DNA of 32,799 bases. Origin: Paenibacillus dendritiformis (GTDB taxonomy: Bacteria; Bacillota; Bacilli; Paenibacillales; Paenibacillaceae). The position numbers and the translations under genes are program-made. How positions within the stretch are numbered: position 1 is the first letter of the stretch; the number at the start of each line of letters is the position of its first letter. Below are positions 1 to 10,187 of this stretch, piece by piece. Where the stretch lies: NCBI RefSeq assembly GCF_945605565.1, contig NZ_OX216966.1, positions 6,690,001-6,722,799 on the forward strand, given 5' to 3'. The notes below the pieces were generated by a model. It did not search any database. It had not been told where the DNA came from and was given only the letters and a program-made list of their open reading frames with translations.

Positions 1-388
1 TCAGAAGCTGCACCGCCTTTTGTTCCGCTTCCCTTTTTCCCTGTCGTCCAAGCTTGCCTATCAGCATCAACTGATCCAGCACCGTCAAATACGGCACCAG
101 ATTCGAGGATTGAAACACGAATCCGATATTCTCAAGGCGAACGCGATTCAGACGGCGGGCCGATATATTGGCGATGTCGGAGCCGCTGATGAGGAGGCGG
201 CCACTCGTCGGAGTCAACAGCGCTCCCGCGATCGACAGAAAGGTGCTCTTTCCTGAGCCGGACGGACCGACGACGGCGACAAATTCCCCTTCATCGACTT
301 GCAGGGATACATTTTTCAAAGCCATTACCGTCGTATCCCCTTCGCCATACTGCTTATTGATATTTTCCAATACAAGCTTGGCTGTCAT
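1..388 (-). CDS. ABC transporter ATP-binding protein, MacB/LolD type (3' part missing)
   Basis: This is the nucleotide-binding subunit of an ABC transporter that works with the FtsX-type permease encoded just upstream. Translating the minus strand from the ATG at 388 gives MTAKLVLENINKQYGEGDTT, then the Walker A motif GPSGSGKST (residues about 42-50) and a Q-loop in VFQSSNLVPYLT (about residues 92-103). The frame is open to the window edge, so the ABC signature, Walker B and H-loop are outside the view. The permease stop codon TAA shares its last base with this ATG, so the two are translationally coupled, and a GGAGG-type ribosome binding site lies in the permease end. The family (MacB, LolD, HrtA) powers mechanotransmission or lipid/heme/peptide export rather than classic import. 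The substrate cannot be told from this fragment. Confidence 0.9.
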   Translation of the reverse strand, partial: MTAKLVLENINKQYGEGDTTVMALKNVSLQVDEGEFVAVVGPSGSGKSTFLSIAGALLTPTSGRLLISGSDIANISARRLNRVRLENIGFVFQSSNLVPYLTVLDQLMLIGKLGRQGKREAEQKAVQLL

Positions 389-1488
389 TACTCCACCCTC
401 CCTATCGCTTCCATGGCGTCGACCTGCGCGATGCGCCGCAAGGACAACAATGCTCCGAGCACTGACACAAGCACGAGCATCACCGAGTACGTGGCCAGAA
501 CCTTGCCGCCGAGCTCGAATGGCATGCCGGCTGGCAATATGAAGCTAAGGCCGAAGGTCAATCCAATGCTGATCACAACGGCGACGACCGCCAGCAGCAG
601 GACTTGTCCGATAAGAATCCGCGCCAAGTACGAGGTGCTCGCCCCAATCGCCTTGATGATGCCGTACTGATTCGTTTTTTGCAAAGTAATAACATAGAAG
701 AAAACAGCTTGCACAAAAGCGGCGATGACGACGAGGAAACCGATCATCATCGATAAAGAGCCTTGTTCTTCCTTGAAACCGGGGATGCCTGACATCGCCT
801 CCTTCAGCGTCGCCGTCTCGACGCCGTCGATGTGGGAAGCTAGCGTATCCGGAACCGACGGGTCCCCTTTTATCGCAATCGCGTTATAAGGCGGGGCTTG
901 CCGGCCCAATGTGTCCATCATTGCATCCATACTCTTCATATCCATATAGATGACAGGCGTATGACTGAATGTCTGCCCTTCCGCAAAGCCTACGACCTTC
1001 AAGGTTGCCTTCGTATCTGGGATGGTCAACGTATCACCGAGCTTCACTCCATCTTTTTTCAGAGAGCGGTCAACCACCACTTCATGCGCATCGTTCACCA
1101 CCGGGGATGCTCCTTCCACGATCGGAGGCATCAGCATCCCTTTTGTATCAATTGCGAACAACGTCACATCGGACTTCCGCTCCGATCCGTCCCAGGTCAG
1201 CGTCAGCATCGTCTGCGCAAGCGGCGTCGCTTCATGCACGCAGTCCTGCTCGGCGACTTGCGCCAACCGCTCTCTCGGCAAGGAGGAGCGCGACAGCTTG
1301 AACTCTGTATCGGACTGGTACACGAGGAAATCCGCCTTCATGCGCTTGATCGCGGACGCATTATCGTCCGAGAGGCCGTTCGCCAGACCGGAGATGATTA
1401 ATGTTAAGGAAGCAATCATGACCATAATGAACCCGATCAGCAAAAACCGGGCTCGGGCATGCTTCAATTCCCGCACCGCTAAAAACAT
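388..1488 (-). CDS. ABC transporter permease, FtsX/MacB-type
   Basis: A 366-residue membrane protein with the FtsX-family layout: one N-terminal transmembrane segment (about residues 15-37, after MFLAVRELKHARARF), a large extracytoplasmic domain (about 40-240), then three C-terminal membrane segments. It ends in AQVDAMEAIGRVE, the coupling-helix-like tail typical of this family. The frame stays open for 36 codons upstream, but the ATG at 1488 is preferred: it has GGAGGGA about 6 bases upstream and begins with the conserved NLALRELKxxK-like start. The N-terminus (ISGLANGLSDDNASAI) resembles HrtB/DevC-like permeases, so heme or toxic-compound efflux is one possibility, but this is only a resemblance. 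A TATACT hexamer on the minus strand at 1568-1573 could be a -10 box; no convincing -35 accompanies it. It overlaps the ATPase gene by one base. Confidence 0.9.
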   Translation of the reverse strand: MFLAVRELKHARARFLLIGFIMVMIASLTLIISGLANGLSDDNASAIKRMKADFLVYQSDTEFKLSRSSLPRERLAQVAEQDCVHEATPLAQTMLTLTWDGSERKSDVTLFAIDTKGMLMPPIVEGASPVVNDAHEVVVDRSLKKDGVKLGDTLTIPDTKATLKVVGFAEGQTFSHTPVIYMDMKSMDAMMDTLGRQAPPYNAIAIKGDPSVPDTLASHIDGVETATLKEAMSGIPGFKEEQGSLSMMIGFLVVIAAFVQAVFFYVITLQKTNQYGIIKAIGASTSYLARILIGQVLLLAVVAVVISIGLTFGLSFILPAGMPFELGGKVLATYSVMLVLVSVLGALLSLRRIAQVDAMEAIGRVE

Positions 1489-1638
1489 GTTATTCCCTCC
1501 TTCTCTCTTGCCGGACTGCCAAAAACGCTGTCTGTCCAAGCCAACCTGTGTCTCTCCCGCTTGTGTCAGTATAAAAAATGAAAATGAACTCATCATGAAC
1601 GGAACGTTACAAAAAGGAATGCGGACCAGATGCAGCTC

Positions 1639-1682
1639 AAAAAGCCTTGATATGCCCGGATCGCTCCGAACGCACCAAGGCT
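1639..1682 (-). terminator. Possible rho-independent terminator after the amylase gene
   Basis: On the minus strand AGCCTTG (1676-1682) pairs with CAAGGCT (1643-1649), and five T residues follow (1639-1643). Inside the loop a second small stem, CGGA with TCCG (1657-1660, 1665-1668), could form. It lies about 105 bases past the amylase stop and before the permease gene, where a terminator would be expected. The stem is short and the loop long, so confidence is moderate. Confidence 0.4.
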
Positions 1683-1786
1683 GATGGATAGAGAGATTAC
1701 GTTATGGAAACACACTACGATATATATGATGACGTCGGGAACCAGGGATTGAAGCCGCCCCTGCAATCATGACCGCCAACCCGAGT

Positions 1787-4035
1787 CTACGGCTGCCAAG
1801 TGTACACCGGAGTGTCGCTTGTTCCCGTTGGGTTCGATGTGGCGGTAAACATGCGGTTCGCTCCGCCCTCCCAGGTGACATGGCCTGCCGCGTCTTTGAT
1901 GATGAATTTGAACTGGAATGTTGCCCCGGCCGGGACGCTAACCGGCAGGAACCAGTCCGGATAATTCGGATTCATGAACGAATCGAGCGCCTTGTCCGGA
2001 TTCCAGGCCCCCAGTTCGGCAATGTCGCCAACGACATAGACATTCTGTCCCGGCTGCGTCGCCTTATTGACGTGGAAAATGACCTGCACTTGATCCCCGC
2101 CCAGCACCTGGTACCGGAACGGGTTGCTTGTCTTGCCGCCCTTGGTGACGGTAATCGCGTACTCGCCGGCCTGCACATTCGGCACCATCGCCGCGATCCG
2201 GTTATCCTGTGCGGCTACGACCGCAGCCTGCTGAGAACCGAACGCGACCGCTGCCGAACCGCCCAAGCCGGTTCCATAAATATAGACGGTGTTGCCTGGC
2301 CGGCCCATCGTTGAGACGATATCGCCGATATGCGGTTCCGCAGGATCGGCTTGCGGATTATGCGACCAGACGCTGACTTCGCCGCCAGCAAGCGTAAAGG
2401 CCGGAATCTGAAGCGTTCCGTTCTGATCAACGACGGTCATTGTCCGGCCATACAGCAAGCCGTCCAATGCATCGGCATAGGTTCCCGCCGGCAGGGTCGT
2501 CGTCAAGGCCGGGACGGATACGGAACGATCCGGCTGCCGGTTCACGGCGACAATGACCTGCTTGTCGAAGAACTGGCGCTTGTAGACGAGCGCATCGTCA
2601 TTGCTGTACAAAATATCGGTCGTCCCGTATGCCAAGGCGTCATTGGACTGCCGCAGGGCCGACAGCTTGCCGATAAGGCGGTAGGCTACGGTCTCGGCGC
2701 CGCCGTCTGCAGGAACAAACGGCCTGCATCCGACCCGCCATGGTCCGGATTCAAGTATTGCTCCGTGCCATAATAAAGGTTCGGGATTCCGCGCGAGGTA
2801 AGCAGCACGGCCAGAGAAGCATGATAGGGCTTGTCATTCGGCTGGATATAGCGGAAGCGCGACACGTCATGATTGTCGATAAAGGTGACGGCCTGATTTT
2901 CTGCCATATAGTCCGCGCTCGTCTGCACGAGCATTTGTCCGAAATCGCTCATGCTTCTGCTGAACTCGCCAAGCGCTTGCCGGTTCGCATTGTAATATTC
3001 GAAGTCCAGATTGTTGACGCCTGTCCGATCCGGGAACGTTCGGTATTCGTCATACTTCGGATCAGGCCGGCCAATGAAAAATTCCCCGAAGTGGGTCACC
3101 GGACCGCCTGGGGCAGAATCGATCGCATCCTTGAATCCTTTTACAAAGGCCGGGTTCATGTGCAGCGTGGCATCATGGCGAAAGCCGTCAATGCCCTTCG
3201 CCTTCCAGAACTTGCCCGCCTTCTCCAAATGTTCGATGACGACGCCGTTCTCCTGGGAATAGTCGGCGAGCGAGGCCAATTCCTTATGCCGGTACCCGAA
3301 TTGGGATGTATCGCTGTCCGGCCGGTTCCCTTCATGATGGAAAAAGCCGTTCGTATCGTTGAGGATGTCGGCGATTCGGTTCTCGACCTTGCCGTCGCCG
3401 TTGTAATCGATTGGGTTGCCGTCCGGGTCGAACACATACTGGCCGGAGCTGTCGCGATCCGGTTCATACAGCACGCCGTCGCCGTCCGGCCGCGGACCGG
3501 AATGGTTGGTCACGAAATCGATAACCACCTTGATCCCGTTGTCATGGAGCGCATCGACCAGCGCCGTGAAGTCCTGCATTTTCCCGAAATGAGGGTTGGT
3601 AGCGAAGTAATTCCGCGCATGATAGCCATGATAGGACGCGTACATGCCGGTGATCAGGTTCTCCCGGTTCTCGTACGGAGCGGAGATCCACACCGCCGTA
3701 ATGCCCATATTTTTCAGGTACGGGATTTTCTCCTGCATACCTTTCCAATCGCCGCCTTGATATTTGTTGAGATCGGTTCCGTCGCCGCGTCCATCCCCGT
3801 TGTCATCGTTGAACAGCTCCGGGGGTGTGCCTGGGGGAATGTTGTTCGCGGGATCTCCGTCATAGAAGCGATCCGTCAAAATTTGATAAATGACATCCTT
3901 CGATGTCACCGGCCCTAACGATTGTCCGGACGCCGCGGCGTCTGCGGGCAGAGGATAGGCCGCCGTATAGCCAACGATCAGGGCTAGCGCCAAGAACATA
4001 GAGAATAGCTTCTTCATGAACCGATTCATCGTCAT
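1787..4035 (-). pseudogene. Secreted GH13 amylase, CGTase/maltogenic type, broken by a frameshift
   Basis: This gene would encode a secreted starch-degrading enzyme of about 749 residues but is split into two frames. The first part starts at the ATG at 4035 (GAGGTG nine bases upstream; the in-frame GTG at 4038 is an alternative) with a signal peptide MTMNRFMKKLFSMFLALALI ending near PADAAA. Catalytic motifs, numbered from 4035: region I DFVTNHSGP, region II GFRHDATLH with nucleophile D288, region III FGEFFIG with acid/base E318, region IV FIDNHD with D390. The usual region-II Lys is Leu. The local motif SLADYSQENG is closer to maltogenic amylase (Novamyl) than to CGTase, and the CGTase central Tyr/Phe is absent, so cyclodextrin formation is unlikely. 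After YYGTEQYL the frame hits a stop; reading resumes one frame over at ETVAYRLIGKLSALRQS. The second part carries domain C, a TIG/IPT domain (EPHIGDIVSTMGRPGN) and a C-terminal CBM20-like starch-binding domain ending VYTWQP. One missing base near 2697 explains everything. It could be a true mutation or an assembly error. Confidence 0.85.
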
Positions 4036-4191
4036 CACGATCGACACCTCTTCACCTGTAATGGAAAGCTGGTTATCTCTCATAACGGTTCTTCGCTGTC
4101 TATGATTATGAAAAAGGAAAGTTCCGCCTGAGCGATTCATACGTGGTGCATCCGTTACTTTTGCTTGTAGTGTGAAGTCGATTATGCCGTT

Positions 4192-4213
4192 CTAGGGCGG
4201 TATGCCGCCTGAG
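4192..4213 (-). other. Palindromic hairpin in the amylase upstream region
   Basis: The stretch 4036-4395 between the amylase and ligA holds no gene. It contains the amylase leader, the ligA terminator, and this inverted repeat: GGCGG (4196-4200), TATG, CCGCC (4205-4209), extendable with CT and AG at the ends. The ten-base word CCGCCTGAGC occurs at 4205-4214 and again at 4124-4133. The palindrome may be an operator or a leader-RNA hairpin for the amylase. No clear sigma-A promoter or catabolite-repression (cre) box was recognised here. Confidence 0.3.
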
Positions 4214-4337
4214 CTTGCTGGTGCTGAAATCACCACCTCCGCCTCTGCATTGTCCTCGCATTCAGGAACAATTTTGATTCAATGTTTTCTTATCTCATGA
4301 TTACATAAATCTGTTATTCATGTAAAATGTTTTTCCG

Positions 4338-4373
4338 CATAAAGAGCCCCTCTTCCTTGGTGGAAAAGGGGCT
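4338..4373 (-). terminator. Rho-independent terminator of ligA
   Basis: On the minus strand AGCCCCTTTTCC (4362-4373) pairs with GGAAGAGGGGCT (4345-4356), 11 of 12 positions matching, around a five-base loop. A weak U-rich stretch (CTCTTTA) follows. It begins about 23 bases past the ligA stop, the expected place for the end of the pcrB-pcrA-ligA unit. Confidence 0.7.
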
Positions 4374-4395
4374 TACCGTATAGCTTGCGCTATCG

Positions 4396-6450
<2,055 letters not shown>

Positions 6451-6510
6451 CTAATCGTTATGAGGTTGTTATGAAAACATGTTCTTGCCGGGAAAGCGCC
6501 CGCGATCTCG

Positions 6511-8877
6511 TTATACTTTGGTTACCGGGGCGAATGCGGCCAGCAGGCGCTTCACGCCGACCGGGGCCGGGAAAGCGATCTGCAGCTCCATGTTCGTGCC
6601 CGTTCCCTTGACGGATACGATGACGCCGGTGCCCCATTTCGCATGCGCGACCTTGTCTCCGGCCTGGTAGGAGGACGAATCGCCGTTCTGCTTCGCCTTG
6701 TCGAGAGCCGAGGTCACCGTCACCCCGCCCGGCTTGGACGAAGCCGCTGACGTGCGCTGGCCGGCCGCATCGCCTGTACGGCTGCCGAAGCCGCCTGTGG
6801 ATGCGCCACTGGCGGGGCCGCTATAACCGAGTCCGCGCCCGCCGTAGGAAGCCGCGGAATTGCTGCGGCCATAGCGGTCGAAGCGCTCGTAGCGCGCGCC
6901 CGCCGGCGACACGTCCTCCTTCAGCTCGTCCGGAATCTCCCGCAGGAACCGGGACGGCGGATTCGCATTCGTCCGTCCGAACAGCGTGCGCGAACGGGCG
7001 CAGGTCAAGTAGAGCTGCTCCTCGGCCCGCGTAATGCCGACATACGCCAGACGCCGCTCCTCTTCAAGCTCCTCGTTGTCGCTGAAGGCCCGGCTGTGCG
7101 GGAAGACGCCTTCCTCCATCCCGATGATGAATACGTACGGGAACTCCAACCCTTTGGCGCTGTGCATCGTCATGAGAATGACTGCATCGTCCTGCTCCTC
7201 CGGCTCGTCGTTCATCGAGTCGATATCCGCGATCAGCGCCAGGTCGGTCAAGAAGGCGACGAGCGACTTGTCCTCATTCCGCTGCTCGAACTCCTGGGTG
7301 ACCGACAAGAACTCGTCGATGTTCTCGAGACGGGCTTTCGATTCCAATGTATTTTCCCGCTGCAGCTCAAGCCGGTATTGGGACAGCTCCAGCATCTTCT
7401 CGGTCAGTTCCGTCACCGACAGATAGTCCACCATCCGGTTCAGACTGTCGATCATCGCATAGAACTCGCGCAGCGCGCCCTTCGTCTTCGCGGCGATGTC
7501 GAGCCCGTCCATATCGTTGAGTACCTTCATCATCGACGTTCCCCGCTCGGCCGCCGCTTCCGCCAGCTTGGCCATCGTCGTCGCGCCGATGCCCCGCTTC
7601 GGCACGTTAATAACGCGCTCAAGGCTGATATCGTCGTCCGGATTCGAGATGAGGCGCAGGTAGCCGAGAATGTCTTTAATCTCTTTGCGATCGTAGAACT
7701 TGATGCCGCCGACGATCTGATACGGAATGTCCGATTTGATCAAAATTTCCTCGATTACCCGGGACTGCGCGTTGGTACGGTATAAAATGGCATGTTTGCT
7801 GTAGGATTTCCCGTTCGCTTTATTCTTATTGATCTCGCCGGTGACGAAGTAGCCTTCGTCATGCTCCGAATCAGCCTGGTAGACCTTGATCGGCTGCCCT
7901 TCCCCTTGATCGGTCCACAGCTTTTTCGGTTTGCGGCCGGTATTCTGGTTGATGACATTATTCGCGGCATTCAAAATATTCGCGGTCGAACGGTAATTCT
8001 GCTCGAGGAAGATGACCGTCGCTTCCGGATAGTCCTCCTCGAAGTTCAAAATATTCGTAATGTCGGCGCCGCGCCAACGGTAAATCGACTGATCGCTGTC
8101 CCCCACGACGCAAATATTATGATGCTTGTCCGCCAGCATGCGGCACAGCATGTATTGCGCCCGGTTCGTATCCTGGTACTCGTCAACGTGAATATATTTG
8201 AATTTGTTCTGGTAAAAATCGAGCACCTCCGGCTCTTCCTTGAAGAGCTCGATCGTCGTCATGATCAGATCGTCGAAATCAAGCGCGTTGTTGCTCTTGA
8301 GCCGCTGCTGGTACTTGATATAGACCTTCGCCACGACGCCCTGGAAGTAGTCGCCAATGTTCTGCTCGAACCGCTTCGGCGAGAGCAGCTCGTTCTTCGC
8401 GCTGCTGATGGCCGCCTGGATGGCGCGGGGCTCGAATTTTTTAGTATCAAGATTTAAGTCCTTCATGCAGCCCCGGATGACCGACAGCTGGTCCGTCGAG
8501 TCGAGGATGGTGAAGTTCGACGAGAAGCCGATCCGCTCGATATCACGGCGCAGGATGCGCACGCACATGGAGTGGAACGTTGACACCCAGATGTCGCGGC
8601 CTTCCGCGCCAACGAGCTTCGCGACCCGCTCCTGCATCTCACGGGCAGCCTTGTTCGTGAACGTAATCGCGAGAATGGCCCAAGGCGGAGCCTTGCGCTG
8701 CGAGATGAGATAAGCGATACGGTGCGTCAGCACGCGCGTCTTGCCGGAGCCGGCGCCAGCCATTATTAGCAGGGGGCCGTCCATCGATTCGACGGCGCGG
8801 CGCTGCTCCGGATTCAGTCTCGCTATCGATTCATGGAGATCCACTCCAGGGCGGGATGATTCTAAAAATTCAAACAT
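6511..8877 (-). CDS. pcrA: ATP-dependent DNA helicase PcrA (UvrD family)
   Basis: PcrA is the essential superfamily-1 3'-5' helicase of Gram-positive bacteria, acting in repair, rolling-circle replication and at stalled or transcribing RNA polymerase. The 788-residue protein shows Walker A AGAGSGKT (residues 40-47), the DEYQD Walker B motif, [14 protein letters not shown] (motif III), LEQNYRST (motif IV), [10 protein letters not shown] (motif V) and [13 protein letters not shown] (motif VI). A Gly/Ser-rich linker (about 665-730) leads to a C-terminal Tudor-like domain ([20 protein letters not shown]), the part that contacts RNA polymerase in homologues. The start is ATG at 8877 with AAAGGAG nine bases upstream. 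It sits between pcrB and ligA, the standard order in Bacillales. A 157-base gap with a strong hairpin separates it from pcrB. Confidence 0.98.
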   Translation of the reverse strand: MFEFLESSRPGVDLHESIARLNPEQRRAVESMDGPLLIMAGAGSGKTRVLTHRIAYLISQRKAPPWAILAITFTNKAAREMQERVAKLVGAEGRDIWVSTFHSMCVRILRRDIERIGFSSNFTILDSTDQLSVIRGCMKDLNLDTKKFEPRAIQAAISSAKNELLSPKRFEQNIGDYFQGVVAKVYIKYQQRLKSNNALDFDDLIMTTIELFKEEPEVLDFYQNKFKYIHVDEYQDTNRAQYMLCRMLADKHHNICVVGDSDQSIYRWRGADITNILNFEEDYPEATVIFLEQNYRSTANILNAANNVINQNTGRKPKKLWTDQGEGQPIKVYQADSEHDEGYFVTGEINKNKANGKSYSKHAILYRTNAQSRVIEEILIKSDIPYQIVGGIKFYDRKEIKDILGYLRLISNPDDDISLERVINVPKRGIGATTMAKLAEAAAERGTSMMKVLNDMDGLDIAAKTKGALREFYAMIDSLNRMVDYLSVTELTEKMLELSQYRLELQRENTLESKARLENIDEFLSVTQEFEQRNEDKSLVAFLTDLALIADIDSMNDEPEEQDDAVILMTMHSAKGLEFPYVFIIGMEEGVFPHSRAFSDNEELEEERRLAYVGITRAEEQLYLTCARSRTLFGRTNANPPSRFLREIPDELKEDVSPAGARYERFDRYGRSNSAASYGGRGLGYSGPASGASTGGFGSRTGDAAGQRTSAASSKPGGVTVTSALDKAKQNGDSSSYQAGDKVAHAKWGTGVIVSVKGTGTNMELQIAFPAPVGVKRLLAAFAPVTKV

Positions 8878-8947
8878 GAGGAAGTGCTCCTTTCATCCTT
8901 ACTGCTGTCTAACCGCTTGCCGGGGTTGCCAGCGTAAGCGGCCGGAT

Positions 8948-8969
8948 GCCGGTGCCCCTAAGCACCGGC
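8948..8969 (-). other. Intercistronic hairpin between pcrB and pcrA
   Basis: A perfect eight-base inverted repeat, GCCGGTGC and GCACCGGC (8948-8955 and 8962-8969), flanks a six-base loop in the pcrB-pcrA gap. Neither strand has a T-run after the stem, so it is unlikely to be a classic terminator. An mRNA-processing or stabilising element is possible. Confidence 0.5.
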
Positions 8970-9034
8970 TGTATATGCTGTCTATCATTACATGATGTCA
9001 TTAGTAATGTGGGTTGGAAGGAAGGCCGCTCGCC

Positions 9035-9739
9035 TTATGGTGTAAGCCGGACGGCCTCCACCGTCCGCAGCGCGGCTTCCATGTCTTCGTACACAATGTT
9101 GCCAACCACGACCGTATCCGCTGCTTCGGCGGCTTCCCGGGCCTGCTCCTCTGTACGAATGCCGCCCCCATAGAACAGTTGGGCGTGGCTTAGGCCTTTT
9201 CGAACATGATGAACCAATTCCATATCGCCATACATGCCGCTGTATTCCACATAAACGACTGGCAGCCGCATGAGCTTGTCCGCCACCTGCGCGTATGCCC
9301 CCGCTTCCGCCGCCGTCAGCCCGGTCTCCGCTTCCGTCAGCTTGGCCGCGGTCGCCTCAGGGTTCAATATAATGTAGCCTTCCGGGATGATCAGCTCCCA
9401 CGGAATCATATAGCCGTACTGCTGAATCGCACGCTGATGCTGGCCGACAATCCAGTCGGGATTCGGCGTGTTCAGCACCATCGGGATCAAATACGCATCG
9501 AATCCAGGCACGACGGAATCCAGATTCGACACCTCCAGCGCGGCCGGCAGCTCATAGCGCCGAATGCGCGACATCAGCTCCACCGTATTCTCGAACGTCA
9601 CGCCGCTCGATCCGCCCACCACGATCGCGTCCGTTCCGGACAGGCAGATGCGGTCCAGATCGTCGTCGCTGATATCTTTGTCGGGGTCTAATTTGAACAC
9701 GTGTCGCCACGCTTCGATTGAAATCACAGGGGTATGCAC
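9035..9739 (-). CDS. pcrB: Heptaprenylglyceryl phosphate synthase PcrB
   Basis: PcrB joins sn-glycerol-1-phosphate to heptaprenyl diphosphate, giving an archaeal-type ether lipid in Bacillales. The protein is a TIM barrel; WRHVFKLDPDKDISD near the N-terminus, SGTDAIVVGGSSGVT, PGFDAYLIPMVLNTPNPDWI, EYSGMYGD and FYGGGIRTEEQA are family landmarks, the last ones forming the phosphate-binding site. Start choice: the frame can be read from a TTG at 9754, but that codon directly abuts the GGAGG at 9746-9750. The GTG at 9739 lies eight bases downstream of this GGAGG and gives 234 residues, matching the usual length of about 230, so 9739 is chosen. It is first in the pcrB-pcrA-ligA unit and has a good promoter at 9792-9820. 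Confidence 0.95.
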   Translation of the reverse strand: MHTPVISIEAWRHVFKLDPDKDISDDDLDRICLSGTDAIVVGGSSGVTFENTVELMSRIRRYELPAALEVSNLDSVVPGFDAYLIPMVLNTPNPDWIVGQHQRAIQQYGYMIPWELIIPEGYIILNPEATAAKLTEAETGLTAAEAGAYAQVADKLMRLPVVYVEYSGMYGDMELVHHVRKGLSHAQLFYGGGIRTEEQAREAAEAADTVVVGNIVYEDMEAALRTVEAVRLTP

Positions 9740-9791
9740 GATGTTGTCCTCCAAGCTTCGAGTGAACTGCTCTTCCTAGTGTACCAAATTC

Positions 9792-9820
9792 AGTCTACGA
9801 ATGCAGTCAGGAGGTGTCAA
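9792..9820 (-). promoter_or_regulatory. Sigma-A promoter of pcrB-pcrA-ligA
   Basis: On the minus strand a consensus -35 box TTGACA (9815-9820) is followed, after a 17-base spacer, by TAGACT (9792-9797), which matches four of six bases of the -10 consensus. It is about 50 bases upstream of the chosen pcrB start. This is the best promoter match in the window. Confidence 0.75.
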
Positions 9821-9917
9821 TGAGAAGAGATGCGTGTCAGTGATAGAATGTATGTTCTTATTGTACTATTGTAATCAAAATTAGGGGGGAAGTCACGGGG
9901 AAGTTGGAGAGGGGGAC

Positions 9918-10049
9918 CTAGCCGAACCAGGCTTCGTACACGATGCTGATGATGATCACCCACAGCGCCACCCCTAGCAGCAGCGCAATGACCCAGCCGC
10001 GGCCGGTTGCCAGATGATCGGTGTCGTCGCTTTTGCCCCGATGGTTCAT
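9918..10049 (-). CDS. Small single-span membrane protein, 43 residues
   Basis: An ORF of 44 codons starts at ATG 10049 and ends at TAG 9918-9920. It has a strong GGAGGAG ribosome binding site about nine bases upstream. The product has a charged N-terminus (MNHRGKSDDTDHLATGRG), one hydrophobic segment of about 20 residues (WVIALLLGVALWVIIISIVY) and a short tail EAWFG. It is probably a single-pass membrane protein with the N-terminus in the cytoplasm. I do not recognise a family. It lies between the terminator of the SNF2 helicase gene and the pcrB promoter, so it is probably transcribed alone, but no promoter was identified for it. Real coding is supported by the ribosome binding site and the coherent membrane segment; homologues would settle it. 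Confidence 0.7.
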   Translation of the reverse strand: MNHRGKSDDTDHLATGRGWVIALLLGVALWVIIISIVYEAWFG

Positions 10050-10120
10050 ATCGTCCACTCCTCCATATAATACGTATATCCTCATTGTGGACGGAATTTG
10101 CCAGCGGATATACGCGGATA

Positions 10121-10163
10121 AGAAAAACTCGCCTCCTGAAGATTACTCCGGTATGGAGGCGAG
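10121..10163 (-). terminator. Rho-independent terminator of the SNF2 helicase gene
   Basis: On the minus strand CTCGCCTCC (10155-10163) pairs perfectly with GGAGGCGAG (10128-10136), followed by TTTTTCTT. It starts 25 bases after the helicase stop codon. The loop is 18 bases. Confidence 0.9.
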
Positions 10164-10187
10164 ATTAATATTGTATATGAATGCTTG

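Noticed and set aside
898..1684. Several plus-strand frames across the FtsX permease
   Set aside because: They mutually overlap, have low-complexity arginine/serine-rich products and oppose a clear membrane protein.
2740..3918. A 392-codon plus-strand open frame opposite the amylase
   Set aside because: No family motifs, no suitable ribosome binding site, and it overlaps the well-supported GH13 catalytic domain.
8948..8969. The pcrB-pcrA hairpin as a rho-independent terminator
   Set aside because: Neither strand has a T-run after the stem, and pcrA and ligA normally depend on the upstream promoter.
9740..9754. TTG at 9754 as the pcrB start
   Set aside because: It directly abuts the GGAGG that fits the GTG at 9739, and would add five residues not seen in the family.
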